Shown here: in pieces, positions 11,831 to 24,088 of the stretch
Layout: every line of letters begins with the position of its first letter
How positions within the stretch are numbered: position 1 is the first letter of the stretch
DNA from: Pseudeuparius sepicola
Taxonomy: Eukaryota > Arthropoda > Insecta > Coleoptera > Anthribidae
Direction of reading: 5' to 3'
DNA length: 64,000 nucleotides
Assembly (NCBI GenBank): GCA_963920635.1
Contig: OY987308.1
Location: forward strand, 20,551,096-20,615,095
The notes under the pieces: generated by a model
Seen by the model: the letters and a program-made list of their open reading frames with translations, nothing else
The model's database searches: none
Told to the model about the DNA's origin: nothing
Translations under genes and position numbers: made by a program

Positions 11831-12445
11831 CTCAGAGAAATAACCAAGGAGTGAGCAAAATCAACATATAACGGAAATTTACCAAAGTAAACAAACATTA
11901 GGCCCGTGTCTACAACATTTACCGGTGATAGGTTATGTTCTGAGAAATATCACTTTTTCCACACACCACGCACTTTTTGCGTCCCATTGTATACAAAATC
12001 AGTCACTATATCCTAATAAATACTAATGAATCGTCTATAAATTAACAAAAAAACACTTGAAAACACGAAAACCACACACGTAAGCAACCAGAGAAATTTA
12101 CACCCTGGAGTAAACAACACGATAATGCAGAGACTGAATGCGTTGGCGGATGGCGGTCTTGCCATGTTGGACGATTTTAAGTGTCTGTCGGCGATTTTAT
12201 TAAAGTGAGAATCAGCATACTATAATTACATCGCGATTTAGTTTAAAATTGACACATGTAACGAATTAGTAGCTACATTTATTAATTTAATATTATGGGA
12301 GGTTTGTCTTCATTTAGTCTCATTATTAAACCCGTCTATTTTGTAATGAGATGCTGTAAACGATGGAGTACGTGGCATCACTCAAAAAGATGTTGGCTCT
12401 GTTTACTTTTTGTTCTTACTGCCTATATCCAGGTTTTCATTTTCT
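11831..12445. mobile_element. P-like DNA transposon, non-autonomous, copy 2
   Basis: It starts with CTCAGAGAAATAACCAAGG, preceded by GTCCCAGC at 11823-11830, and follows copy 1 block by block: ATAACGGAAATTTACCAA, GTGATAGGTTATGT, TTGAAAACACGAAAA, TGCCATGTTGGACGATTT, then ATTTTATTAAAGTGA through TCAAAAAGATGTTGGCTCTG. The roughly 380-bp insert of copy 1 is absent. The right terminus is degraded around 12425-12445, so the exact end and target duplication cannot be read. Both copies keep a small ATG-initiated frame near the right end (MGG.. here, MGV.. in copy 1) sharing IIKPV and HSKRCWLCL; its meaning is unknown. Confidence 0.7.
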
Positions 12446-15376
12446 TGGCCCGGTGCGAAAAGAAAAAGAAATGGAAGAAAACCCTCGCGGCCTCGGTTGA
12501 CGACCTCGTAAAAAAAGATGAGTAAAAGCCGAAACCCGTTCGGCAGGTCTATTTTAATTCAGTCGCAGCGGCGTACGTGTCGAAAACTATCAATCCCACT
12601 AAAAATAGATCGACAAACGACACAATGCAACGTTTTTTTGCGCACCCGATTTTTTTAGCCCTCTTTATAGTCATTTACAAACAAGTTTCGCCATACTGGC
12701 GACATGTCGAAAAGTTGCGTAAAGGTTTCATGCCATAAAACATGTTTTGGAGTGAAAAAAATATATAAAATTCTTTAAAATTTAAGTCGAACCAATGATA
12801 CTACACTTGCTAACTGATTACAAAATCTAGGAAGACAGACTTTGGTAAAACGTAGCGATAAGGAGTGTCAATAAGTCAAAGGGTATCTCACGGTTCTCTA
12901 AGCCGCGTGTAAAATTTTTATAAGCATGTCAAGCTAGACCGCCAATCGCCGTTGTTATCATTTTATAAGCATTAAACTTAAAATAACTAAATTCAACATT
13001 AGGGTCATTTACAACGATATTACAATATCACTGAATTTCCAGGATCCTCGTGATCCCTTCTCGGCACGCCCCTGAGCGTGGACCTTTGTATTCGAGATGG
13101 GCGATCGAGTTTCCGCCTATAGTAACGGTAAAGAAACGGTATCATTACTGGGAGTCGGGAAGCCACATGTGCTCGCCGCTCACAACACAAACGAAATGAA
13201 TTAATACGACTTCGAACGTACATTAAGTAGAACATGTAGGTACCCGTATCGCGAAAATATAGGTTACAACGCCAAAGAAGGATATCATATATCCTACGGG
13301 GGCTTCGTGAATCTTGTGTATACGATAATGTACTGATACAAGTACACAAGATGGTACGTTGGGAAACAAAATAGGAAACAATATTCTTCCGAATAGATCT
13401 GACTATACTAAAGACCCTGAAGCGGGTCATTTTTTCTCTGCAATAATCTCTTAACAAATCCAAAATCTATAAGTATGATTAGACAACGTTACTACCTAGA
13501 CATTTCCTTCGAACGAATGATGGCTGGGAGTTGTCGTATTAAGAATATTCTAGAGAGTTTCGTAGTCATTGTTGAAAAGTTTGCCCAGCTCGTCTCGACT
13601 CGCTTCACTTATTATTTTTGTTTACTTGGCAGAGGCGTTGGTGTGACCAGTCCGGCAGGTTGTTTATTTTGATGATGCACCTGCGAAGTCGGCAAATTCG
13701 CACCTCGACGCTCGAGACCAGAATCGCATTGTTGTCATGACTCAGGCGAAGCTCATAGCCGATTTCATCAACGTACATTCTGTTTATTAAACCCTCCTCA
13801 GACACAAAATTACAATATAATTATTTTCGTTAGATTTAACAAGGGGTATCTTTAATCTCCAGCGCTGTTAAGAACTTAAAATAGAACGGTACATTACTGT
13901 ATCGACAGATGGAAAATGCCTCCAAAGAGAAAAACATGTGGGCCAAATGCAAATTTAAAAACATGTGTAGTTGGGCAATGGTAAGCAACGGTTAAAAAAA
14001 CTAGTAACAGAAACTTTAATGATACCGCTATACGTATGTATTTCGTTTGGCTTATATTCCTTACTACTAGTTACGACTGAACTCGACGAGAATTGTAATA
14101 AACATCACCTATATTCATTTATCAGTAATTTTTGAGTAATACTGTTAAGAAAATGTAAAAGGAAGTAATCTTTTTATAAAAAAATAATGTTTCGAATGCT
14201 TATATGTAATCAATTATCTAATAATGAAAATTATAGATATTCTGGGTGAGCATTCTGTTAAATGAATCGGATTACAGGTGCATTACATTAAAAGCGTTGT
14301 TAGTTTATACATGCGTAATGTACCGTTAAAAAGGATACGAATCTAGTCTAATTATACCATAATTAAGATGTTCACACACTTTGTTATAACCATCCTTCCT
14401 AGACTGTTAGCGGTTATTCTTGCGTGTATTCTCCGCCGAATTTCTTTGATCTTAGTTCGACTCGTTTATATGGGAAAACGAAAAACTAAGTTGCCACAGC
14501 AGGGTAAATCACATTCTTTCGTTAAAGGTGCCATAGGATAATGTAGAGACAAGCACGAAGTATGAGGTACATACATACATGCAACGGATGGCATTAACTC
14601 TTCATTTGAGAATAGTTGTCTAGTAGTTCTGCATGGCCTCCCTAAGTAAGAAATTTAACCAAAATACTCAAAAAAATACTTCCGTAAGTTCGTCATATAA
14701 AAGGTCCAAGCGTTGACTGACGTATTAATAAGATTGCTCAATCTCCTATCCCATCTCACTTTTTTTTCTCACCATACGCTTTCGTAGACAAAATACAATG
14801 CAAAATACATTGTTAGCCATCAACGCCATCTTTTTTCCGGGACATGACGAGAAAAATGGGATAGATTCTCGGCAAAATATGATTTGGAAGGAGTGAAATA
14901 CGAACGAATAACTTTTAGTCGATAGATGTTGATGTTGTTACGGAGATAAAAATAACAAACCTTCATATTATATCGGGACAGAGACGAAAGTGGCACTTCA
15001 GGTTCCTTGTTTCGAATACGAAGCACGTTCAATTTTACCCGTAGTACATCTTTTATTAATACTCAAGTCTCCTTGGAAATCACTTTATTTCCCACTTCAA
15101 GAACGTTAGGACCATTAAAATCATCGCCGGTCTGCGCTTCGAGTGTTCTACTTGCTTACAACGGGTCTTCCATTAAGAGGGGTCATTTTAAATTTGCCTG
15201 ATGTTCTGGAACGAAACGCCATCTCAGCTATTGACTATCTGCAAAAGAAGGCGAGATGGCCAGTTACCATAACCATAGCTCTATAGCCTCTGTAAGTCCG
15301 TAGCTGCATATTCTATTTTCATTCTCAGACGTTTTGAGACTTATTCGTTTCTCCGACTAGTAGATAGCATGTAAAC
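12446..15376. other. gene-free AT-rich stretch
   Basis: No exon recognised. A 147-codon minus-strand frame at 13020-13463 has no recognisable motif and is probably fortuitous. A 20-base word CGTTGACTGACGTATTAATA at 14711-14730 recurs as one half of the perfect palindrome at 41072-41105. Confidence 0.4.
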
Positions 15377-15658
15377 TTTTATGTTACACAATATAAAATG
15401 TTTTGACACATGAAGTATCATGTCGCGTAAAATTTACAAACATCTGACATGGAATAAGAAGAGGGACGGTAATAATAGAATTCAAAAAACACCACTTTCT
15501 TGCCAGTATTATCTGCCTAATAGGTTAATATTTTTTTCCACGCATAAATTAAAAAAAATACATATAGTGATTGATAATTTAAGCACTAACTGAAAAGATT
15601 GATTTAATTTTTTTCTTGAATTTGTTACTAGAACGTGTAAAAGTCCCAGAGAAATACC
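15377..15658 (+). mobile_element. fragment of the GGTAATTCT-ended element family
   Basis: Matches the right-hand end of the copy at 22986-24088: GACATGGAATAAGAAGAGGG, the GACGGTAAT motif, AATAGGTTAATAT, and the terminal TGTAAAAGTCCCAGAGAAAT..ACC. Only this end is present, so it is a truncated copy of about 280 bp. Confidence 0.75.
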
Positions 15659-17171
15659 CGGGTAACGCCCTATACTTTGGCCTAGTTCTCCCCATCCCTC
15701 TGTTGTCATACGTGTCTGCCTCAATGCCAGATATGAGCGATATATTAAAACAGTTCTTGTAGATCTATGGCAGTCGCCAGGCCTATAATTTCTAAAATAA
15801 GAAACCTGTGCAATGTATCCTCTAAGGATTCAACTCAACACTTTCGATTGCGAAACACCAAAACCCGCCGCAATCAAAGCGATCGTCACTCCGAGGTCCA
15901 TTAGTCACTCGCAGCTGACACTTATCCACTTGTCGTCCACGTAATCTATCCTCCCTTTGCAATGCGAGAGGGCAACGCCCTATATTTGACCCACTTTTTC
16001 CCCTACGCGAACCCTCGGTCTGGTGTCGCGCGTTTACGGAATTAACCGTTCACGCTCGGCCGCCCTTGTATGAGGAAAATGTGAACGGAAAAGCCGCATA
16101 CGCTGACCCGTGTCAAGACCTTTGGAAAATAACGGGGGAAGACAGCAGCCGCGCCTGACCGTATCTAATTAATTTCTGTACGGGCCAGGCGACGAACGGC
16201 GATTTTCTTGTATGTGACTAGCGTTCATGTAAATTTGACCACATGGTATACTATAATAGGACAAACGTAAAGTCTCTGGTTAATTCATGTCAGGGAATCT
16301 TTAAAGTAAGCGGACCCAGCATTATACTTTCCAAAGTGAGGCCTATTCTTTCCTCATTCTAATGGTCTCAGTGATGCCAAGTATGCCATTTTATTGGAGA
16401 ATCTATGAATATAACTAAGTATAAGGTACCTACTCTGATTGTTAGTAAAAATTAATAATGGTTTCCATGATTTCTAAAAATTAGACTTGACAATGTTGTG
16501 TCTACAAGTGCAGAATATGGCAACTGTCAAATGGAAGAAATTTATTTTATAGTTGAAATCGATTTCCAGCAATTATTTCCACGAATTTAAGTTGTAAGTA
16601 TGGTAACTCAGTGCCGATTTTGCTTATTTAAGAATTAGTCGCTATTGCACCTTGTTACCAGGTTCCTCATTCCATTATTTGTAATATGTATACTTCAACT
16701 TTCTTCCCTTGTTGAATGTATCTACCCAAAGAACTTTCACAGATTTCGGGATGAACTAATAAGATTAAGACTAGTAGTTCTAATGATGTAGTTTTTCTCG
16801 GTGTTCATTATAAAATTTTTGAGATTTTATTTCTCTCCCAACGTAGGTACCTCACAAACTTAAAATAAACTTGTAGTCGTAGATAAAAACTCTTTTAAAA
16901 AAGACCCGACTCAAGCTACCTGCTTAGTAATTTAAAATTTTCGAAATACGATTTGTTTTGAACTACCTACCTATACGTAATGCCCACGTAATGGGAATTG
17001 TAGGATTACTAAAGATGATACAGGAAAAATCTGGTTGCAATTATTGGGACTACTACTACAGGCGGCCGCATTACCTTTAATTGGCACATCTAGGTATCTG
17101 GAAGTTAGAAAACTTAAAAATTGTGAATTATGATGGGAAATCTTTTGCCTCCTTTAGAATCTATGGCACTG
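15659..17171. other. gene-free stretch with GC-richer patch
   Basis: The part from about 15830 to 16210 is GC/CpG-rich and contains homeodomain-type TAATTAATTT among CpG words. Two diverged direct copies of an AACGCCCTATA..TT word lie at about 15664 and 15973. No coding frame was recognised. A candidate regulatory patch, unproven. Confidence 0.35.
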
Positions 17172-17305
17172 GCATGTCACATAAAACCTGATGGCAGTTG
17201 GACACTGACATATAACATAACCTTGTATCAGCCCCCTTGTGGTCTCCTTGGAGTCAACTGAAAACAAACTTCCCCTCAAGGCTTCACTTTTCCTATGTGA
17301 CATGC
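17172..17305. repeat. hairpin repeat with GCATGTCACATA ends
   Basis: GCATGTCACATA at 17172-17183 is exactly inverted at 17294-17305, and similarity continues a few bases outward on both sides. The 134-bp size and lack of coding content fit a small MITE. No target duplication was identified. Confidence 0.4.
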
Positions 17306-19144
17306 TGGGTCCCCTTATTTTAAAGAGACCCTGATTCATGTCGTGTTGTTCCAAACATTCCTGGCACGTTTTTCGAATAGAATTAGATGGAACTAGGAGA
17401 AGAAAATGGATTATCAAAAGTTGTTGTCGCCCCAAAGAAACTGTTCTTGAAATTTCCATATGTCCATTGTCCGTTTTTAAAATACGTCCATAAATATTTG
17501 TCGTTGTTGAATAAACACCATTCTATGAACGACTTTACGTTTATGACTTTCACCTTGACGGTATGTCATTGACAATTGTCTTGTATATTATATATTTCTT
17601 ATCTATGCAATTGTCAAAAGGTTAGATTGCAAAACATCGAAACCTACCAAGCACGCACATTTCAATTTTCAGTGCCAATAACTTGAGGTTGAATTTAAAT
17701 GAACGCTCGATATTTTTATGGGGAAAATTGGGGGGAGTTGCTGTGTTGGTTCAGTTGATGCAAACCTTTGAATAGAAATGCCGTTTCCGTTTTTATTGTG
17801 GCGCGCACCTGGGAGTTGTTTCGACAAACTAATCGAGGCATAAATCGTCATTTATCGTGTCAGTACCTACAATACAGGCAAAAAATTATAAGGTACGTTT
17901 ATGTCTTTAAGTTTATAATACACATAGAGCTTTGACTCCTGCCTGGGATTCTTTATTCGAAGATGCAAACCCTGGCCGCGATCATCATCAATACCCACAA
18001 ACTAAAAGAGGAAGAAACGACCTTTGAATTTGAAATCCAATCATGGTGAATTCTCTCCACCATCCCTCTGCTTCAGGCAAGCCCCATTATACCTTCCCTA
18101 ACCGAAAGGAACCGTACTTCGGCATTCTCTCCTCTGGGGCTCCAAAAGGCCCCATTTCGCTCCCCAGGTGATCCAGCCCTTCCATTATGCGGAGCCAGGC
18201 CGCGGGGTGTTCCATTTATACGAGGCGCCTACTATGTGCTTCCATTTCATTTGGCGAACAGGTCGATTTCATTAGGTCTGGGGTTGACGCGGTAAACCTT
18301 ACTCGACAACTGACAGTTCCGGATTCTCAGAGAATTCTATTGATTCGCGGAATGTATCTTTTAATAGGTAGTTCCATTCATTTTCGTTACACCGCTTGTT
18401 TACGACAACATGAATGAGCATGATGCCACGATTATATATGATAATTGGTTTAGATACGTATCCTTTTTAATGGGACATTAAGCACGCATGTAAAATAATA
18501 GCAGTGCTTCTAACTCTCATTTAGTGCTGGTCAGTTTTCGATGTTCACACTTTTGGCAATAGTTGAACGCACCTATGTGTTAACGATCCAATCTTGAACG
18601 AATCAAAGAATATGTCCTAGGAATTTTGAAGGTTTTTCATTATTCCAAGAACCTTGACAGCTCACAGAGGATTTCCATGCATGTCCCCAGTGAGATCAGC
18701 TTTGCGAAAGCTTTGAACTGAACAGTGGAACATACAGGACAGGGGATGGAAGTGAAAAGTAGGTCAGATGCAAGGCGTTGCCCTGTCACGGGATACTAAA
18801 GGGGATGATTAATGATTAAACTAATGATTATGAGGCTTAAGACGACAAAAGTAATAAATGTCCTTATGGAAGTCTCCAATCAAGAAAAATGCGCTTTGAA
18901 GGCCCCATATCTTTAACTCGAGGATATTTAGATCCGAAAAGTAATAAGAGAGAGATCTCGCTGAATCTATATGAATGAATGTTTTATTGACGAGTTGCAA
19001 AAAGAAATGAAACATTTGAAAAACAAACTAGAAAAGGAAAAGGAACAATCGGAAGTTGGACTGACACTTTTAAATTGACAGAAAATGATCAGCGAACAGC
19101 AGATTAGAAATTTAGGAAATATGAAGAAGTTTTGGTCAAGAGAA
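17306..19144. other. gene-free stretch
   Basis: AT-rich, with a GC-richer patch at about 17940-18260. A 76-codon plus-strand frame at 18187-18417 has no recognisable motif. No exon or element end seen. Confidence 0.4.
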
Positions 19145-19146
19145 TA

Positions 19147-20380
19147 TACAGGGTGTAACTAAACTGATGGTCAAAAATGAAGCCACGTATTCTTGGAGTC
19201 AAAATAAGGGCACTTCTTCATATATTTTTTTCTCCTACGGGCCATAGTTTTTTTTATACAGAGCGTAGAAGTTTGGAGAAAAATACACATATTTCTTAGT
19301 ATCTCTAGAAGTATACGAGATATTTTCTTCAAACTTGGCGTGTCACATGAGCGGATGAGTTGTCAAATTTAAGGTTAATATGAAGCTTGTGAGGCCCCCA
19401 GTTGCGGAGATACTGGGTGTTATTAAAATTAATTAGTTCAGAAAAATATGAATACCCTGTATAATCGCATTTTTTTAATTTGTTTTGAATGGTAAATTCA
19501 ATGGTTAACAAAAAGTATCTCTTAGTATTTTTTCATATTCTCAGCCGTTTTTTAATTATTTTCAAAGAACGGCAATGCTGCAATAAAAAAGTCACTTTAA
19601 GAATAAATCTAACAATCTGTGGATGTCAATTAAACTTGGCATTATTTGAATCATTTGGCTGCCAACTTTGCACCTTGGTATCAATATTTTGAAAAATTAT
19701 ATTTTCATTTGAAGAATTGGCTGATACTGATATGCACTTTTGCTATGGACTTGCGAATGGCAATAATAAACATGCGGAAACGCATAGTTGCGTGTATTGA
19801 AAGAGACGGCGGTCATTTCGAACGTTTAATAATTTAATTTTCTAATAGCAATACGTTTCTTTTATTATTGCTTTTGCTTTTGTATTTTATTAAATAAAGT
19901 TTAATTGACATCCACAGATTGCTAGATTTATGCTTAAAGTGACTATTGTTCATTGCAGCGTTGCCGTTTTTTAAAAATAATTAAGAAACGGCTGCGAATA
20001 TGAAAAAATACTAAGAGATACTTTTTGTTGACCATTCTATTCACCACTCAAAACAAATTAAAAAAATGCGATTATACAGGGTATTCATATTTTTCTGAAC
20101 TAATTAATTTTACTAACACCCTGTATCTCCGCAACTGGGAGCCTCAGATGTCAATCTTAAGTTTGACGGCTCATCTGCTCATGTGACACGCCAAGTTTGA
20201 AGAAAATATCTCGTATACTTCTAGAAATACTAAATATGTGTATTTTTCTCCAAACTTCTACGCTCTGTATAAAGAAAACTATGGCCCGTAGGAGAAAAAA
20301 ATATATGAAGAACTGTCCTTATTTTGACTCCAAGAATACGTGGTTTCATTTTTTGACCATCAGTTTAGTTACACCCTGTA
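19147..20380. mobile_element. Tc1/mariner-like element with ~490-bp terminal inverted repeats
   Basis: Left arm 19147-19637 and right arm 19897-20380 are reverse complements with scattered differences, beginning TACAGGGTGTAACTAAACTG and ending in its complement. TA dinucleotides flank both ends, the target of the Tc1/mariner superfamily. The 260-bp centre holds a plus-strand frame ending NMRKRIVACIERDGGHFERL then LII and a stop, resembling the C-termini of insect IS630/Tc1/mariner-type transposases. So this looks like an internally deleted derivative retaining long arms and the transposase tail. Within the arms a second CAGGGTATTCATATTTTTCTG block recurs, making nested termini possible. Confidence 0.75.
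19742..19837 (+). pseudogene. transposase C-terminal fragment
   Basis: In the loop of the long palindrome an open frame ends with MAIINMRKRIVACIERDGG followed by HFERLII and a stop. The pattern of N-x-R-x-R-x-x-x-C-I-E-x-x-G-G-H-F-E/R is, from memory of insect Tc1/mariner-type proteins, characteristic of their last residues. Nothing of the catalytic DDE/D core remains, so the fragment is inactive. The family call is by short-motif resemblance only. Confidence 0.45.
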
Positions 20381-20382
20381 TA

Positions 20383-22985
20383 GAAAGGCAATGAAATGGC
20401 AATTTCTCATAAACGAACAAAACAAAATGCAAAATATAAGCATACAGATGCTTACCATTTTACTGGGGACACTGAATCAATAAAATAACTCTTAGTCATT
20501 TGAACGGATCTACTTAAAAATTTCGTAATGCATCCAAGGCATATTTTATGGCAGGTGTGCCCCATTTATCTAAAAACATCAGGTCAGCGTTAGTTGATAA
20601 CAATGTAATTATTGTACTTGCACTACGGTAATGTATGTATTTAGCCGACCTCGACGGGGCGCCACTGTGCCGTAGCGGCGGGGCAGGAGAAGAAGAAGAG
20701 GAGAACGCAATAAAGCCAGACCGCGTTTCACTCTAATTAACCCAGTTTCGAACACGTGCCCGCCGGGCGGGTCGACCCGATGGGGCAGAGCTGTGGAAAG
20801 ACGCAGTTGCCGGAGGCGGCAGACCGAGAACGTCTCGGAGGCAAGAAAACTTGGATTTTACTCTTCCTACCAGGATCCGGTCTGCCTAGAACTGTTCGAG
20901 GGCGCGCCGAATGAATTTCTGCTCTACAAAATAGAGAAGAGAACGTTCGGGGCATCGCCGAGCTTAGCTGCATTCGGGTGCAGTACTTCAAGCTCTCAGT
21001 GTGTCAAACCCTATTCGGTTTGAGCACTATTCGCACCCAACAATATTGGGAATGTGAGCAGGCAATCAAAGAAATCATAAATTTCAATATCTAAGTTGGA
21101 TTGACTCCACTGCGCAACTCGGAGTAACAAACGCCCAAATGGAATGGCCTGTGGGAGGAAAAAAAGAGCAGCTCTGAAAAGACATCAGATTTAAGAAGTT
21201 GAAAGGTATTAGAAATATACAAGGCAATTAATATCAACATAACATATTAGGTATGCCCAAGTATGCTATATCGTAACATTGTAGTAAGCAGTTCGTAAAC
21301 TTTTAACTTGTTACGTTCGACCAATGAAAACATTGGATTATTAGAGTTGAAGTGCAGACAGATAATAGTTGTCCTCCTTTTGACTTTTTGCACCTTGAAG
21401 TGAAATGAACATGACGTGATCTGACAGTGAATTGATTTTTTATTGGTAAATGGAACAGTGTACGATCACGTTATCTATAATCTAACCCTTGAATGAATTT
21501 TTCAATATTTTTCACTACCTTAACCCCAGAAACACTCAAAACCAACACAAATTACATAAAAATCGATTTGCTGCGTAAACTGATCACTTCATAATCAACT
21601 GAATATTTGTAAAAAGAACACTCGATGTCAGCTGATGTGATCTCAAAGTGATTTGGAATCGATTTGAGATCACCTCAAACTGTAAAAGGAGGACGGCTAA
21701 TGTAAACGGGAACTTCTGACGTATACATTCACGAATCAACTTAGGGTTGAGTGTTTTTACAAATAAGCTTAACGTTAAGTAACCGAAATGTTTTGATGTT
21801 GTTGACCAAAACATTATATACAAGCTCTCACATCAAAATCTATATTTTTTAACTTTTAGGATTTATATTATATTATTTGTATTGTTCTTGCAGTATTTTA
21901 AAGGTTTGAAACTGTGCACCATTAACGTTAATTTTTATGCGTTTATCTAACAGTTTATTTTATTTATATTTATTTTATAAGCGATCCTGGAAATATTAAC
22001 TACCCCTGTAAGCTTAACTTAGAAAATGGCGGCCCAGGTAATTACGAAGCTCGCGCAGCTGGACGCTCATTCTTCCCACTTCCATATCTCTAAGCCAACC
22101 GAAGGTAGCTTTGACGTGGAACTGTTAGAGTATCGTCAATTTTCGGTAGGTGTACTTGCACTTACTCAAAAAATTGAAGTGAAACAGCATAATTGTTTCA
22201 ATGATGACAAGGACAAGAAGCCAATACCCACAATACATAACAATATGGTTTGAAGACAACAAATTTAACAACCAATCCTTCAGAACTCAGTACTTCAGAA
22301 CAAGATATGCTATTAATCTACTAAGCAATTTTTGGAAGGTACATAGAGGGAACTAAGTATGAAAAGATTAAAGAATACTGCGGAATCATAATTTTCATTA
22401 TACCTCTAGAGTCTCTAGATTCGTAATGAAATATAACATTCTATTGGCACTCTTTTAACTTTCCCATAATTCTGAAATAAGGGACATCTCTAATGGCACA
22501 TGTTGGGCTCACCCGTCATATTTTCGTTGTCTCCACTTTCGACATAAAGAAATGTTCGCTCATTGCTCAATCGAGGCGAGAAAGTCTTCTAGCGCCAGAT
22601 GTACGAGTAAACAAGTGTTCCGGCATGGTGCATGCCCCAATTCCACGAGTTTGTTTCCATAATTTTAATCGCAGATCGCCGTTTCCGTTCGCGGCGACGA
22701 GCCTCTAATAATAGTCCAATTTCGCAAAAAGTTTCAACTGTCAGACTTTAAATGCACATACCGGCTTCGGACAAAGCCATTTTGCTTCAACTTGCGCGTC
22801 ACTGCGGGCCATTACATTATTGTGTCGCGACAGACACGACAGAATTATAATTAATAGATTAATAGGCTTCGGCGCCAAGTCCTTTATTGCATGTATATTG
22901 GCGTGAATAATAAAATCGGGCTATGCGTACAGCATGGCGAAGAAGTATAACGCGCGGATAGTACAAATAATAACAATAGTATATG
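20383..22985. other. gene-free stretch with two GC-richer patches
   Basis: CpG-rich patches lie at about 20640-21010 and 22490-22870; both open short conflicting frames without motifs. At 22026 an ATGGCGGCCCAG followed by GTAATT could mimic a first exon, but no family was recognised. A short hairpin, TGATCTCAAA...TTTGAGATCA, sits at about 21638-21671. Confidence 0.35.
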
Positions 22986-24088
22986 GGTAATTCTCTATAA
23001 CTTTTACACTTTGCATCTCACCTCGATAATTTCTTCAAATATCAAGATTTTTCCAGTATTTACTTTTTCCCTCTAAATTAGTGGAAGATTATAAGTTGTC
23101 AAGTTTGTCTCACAGTTTTTAGCCAAGGCAGAACAGGTGAAACATCAGTTACCATCGCTTGTCCCTAGCCTCAATACTATCAATTAATCTGCTTTTATTT
23201 TTCAAATGGGAAACTGTGGAAGCAAATAAATAAATAAAAATAAAAAAAATAAATATGTGAAACGTAAAGGTGGAATTCAAAATATAGCATTAACTGTGGA
23301 AATTATTTACTGTGCGTTGAACAAATACCCATAATTTATAAACGTCATTACCGTCATCTTTAAATCCCACTTTCAGCCAGTAGATGGGGCCTTAAGTCTA
23401 TATTCAGTTCAAACTGATCTGGCAACTCCGATCTGCATTGTTCAGACAAAAGTGTTCCTGTAAATCTTGTTACAGTGTTCGAATTAATATAAAAATGTAA
23501 GAATAATGTATTTTATAAAAAATAATTGTAATTACTGTCCCTCCCTTCAAATTGTTTATGTTAATACATTCTGTTTTCATCTTGGTTCACATATGACCAG
23601 AAAACAATTAAAGTAACTGTCGTGCTATTGAAAATTCAAGAACATAACCTCAGTTCAATCACAACCAAAAGATCGTGTTAAAACATCACTACCGTCCCAA
23701 TTATTACCGTACCTCTACACACAGAAAGAGGAGGGTAATGACCCTAAAGGGGCAGTATTGAAAATATAATAAAAAACATAAAAATAATATAATATAAAAT
23801 ATAATAAATGACAAAATATATTTTTTCACTTTCAGGGAATTATAAAAATGAATGGAATAGAAAATTGTTTTATTTATATTATCCACATAACGTTTATGTT
23901 CCACAATATAACACATGACATGGAATAAGAAGAGGGACGGTAATGATAAAATTCATAAATACCTCTTTAGTCCCAGTATTATCTTTATAATAGGTTAATA
24001 TGTTTTTTGTTCAACGCATAAATAAAAAGATAATTTAATTTTTCTTTTATTTTGTTACTTGACACTGTAAAAGTCCCAGAGAATTACC
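22986..24088. mobile_element. non-autonomous TIR element, GGTAATTCT family, copy 1
   Basis: The ends are GGTAATTCTCT (22986) and AGAGAATTACC (ending 24088), each followed inward by a CTTTTACA/TGTAAAAG block. The whole 1.1 kb is collinear, in opposite orientation, with 34559-35852. It has no ORF with a recognisable domain. Copies of a CATTACCGTCCC-like word and its complement recur irregularly inside, for example at about 23344, 23530, 23690, 23706, 23734 and 23932. No clear target duplication was found. I cannot name a superfamily. Confidence 0.75.

Noticed and set aside
13020..13463. 147-codon minus-strand frame as a gene
   Set aside because: Arg/Tyr/Cys-rich translation without domain pattern; typical of a fortuitous frame.
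22026..22253. ATGGCGGCCCAG followed by GTAATT as a first coding exon
   Set aside because: Only four codons before the donor, no family match and no clear CpG island around it.
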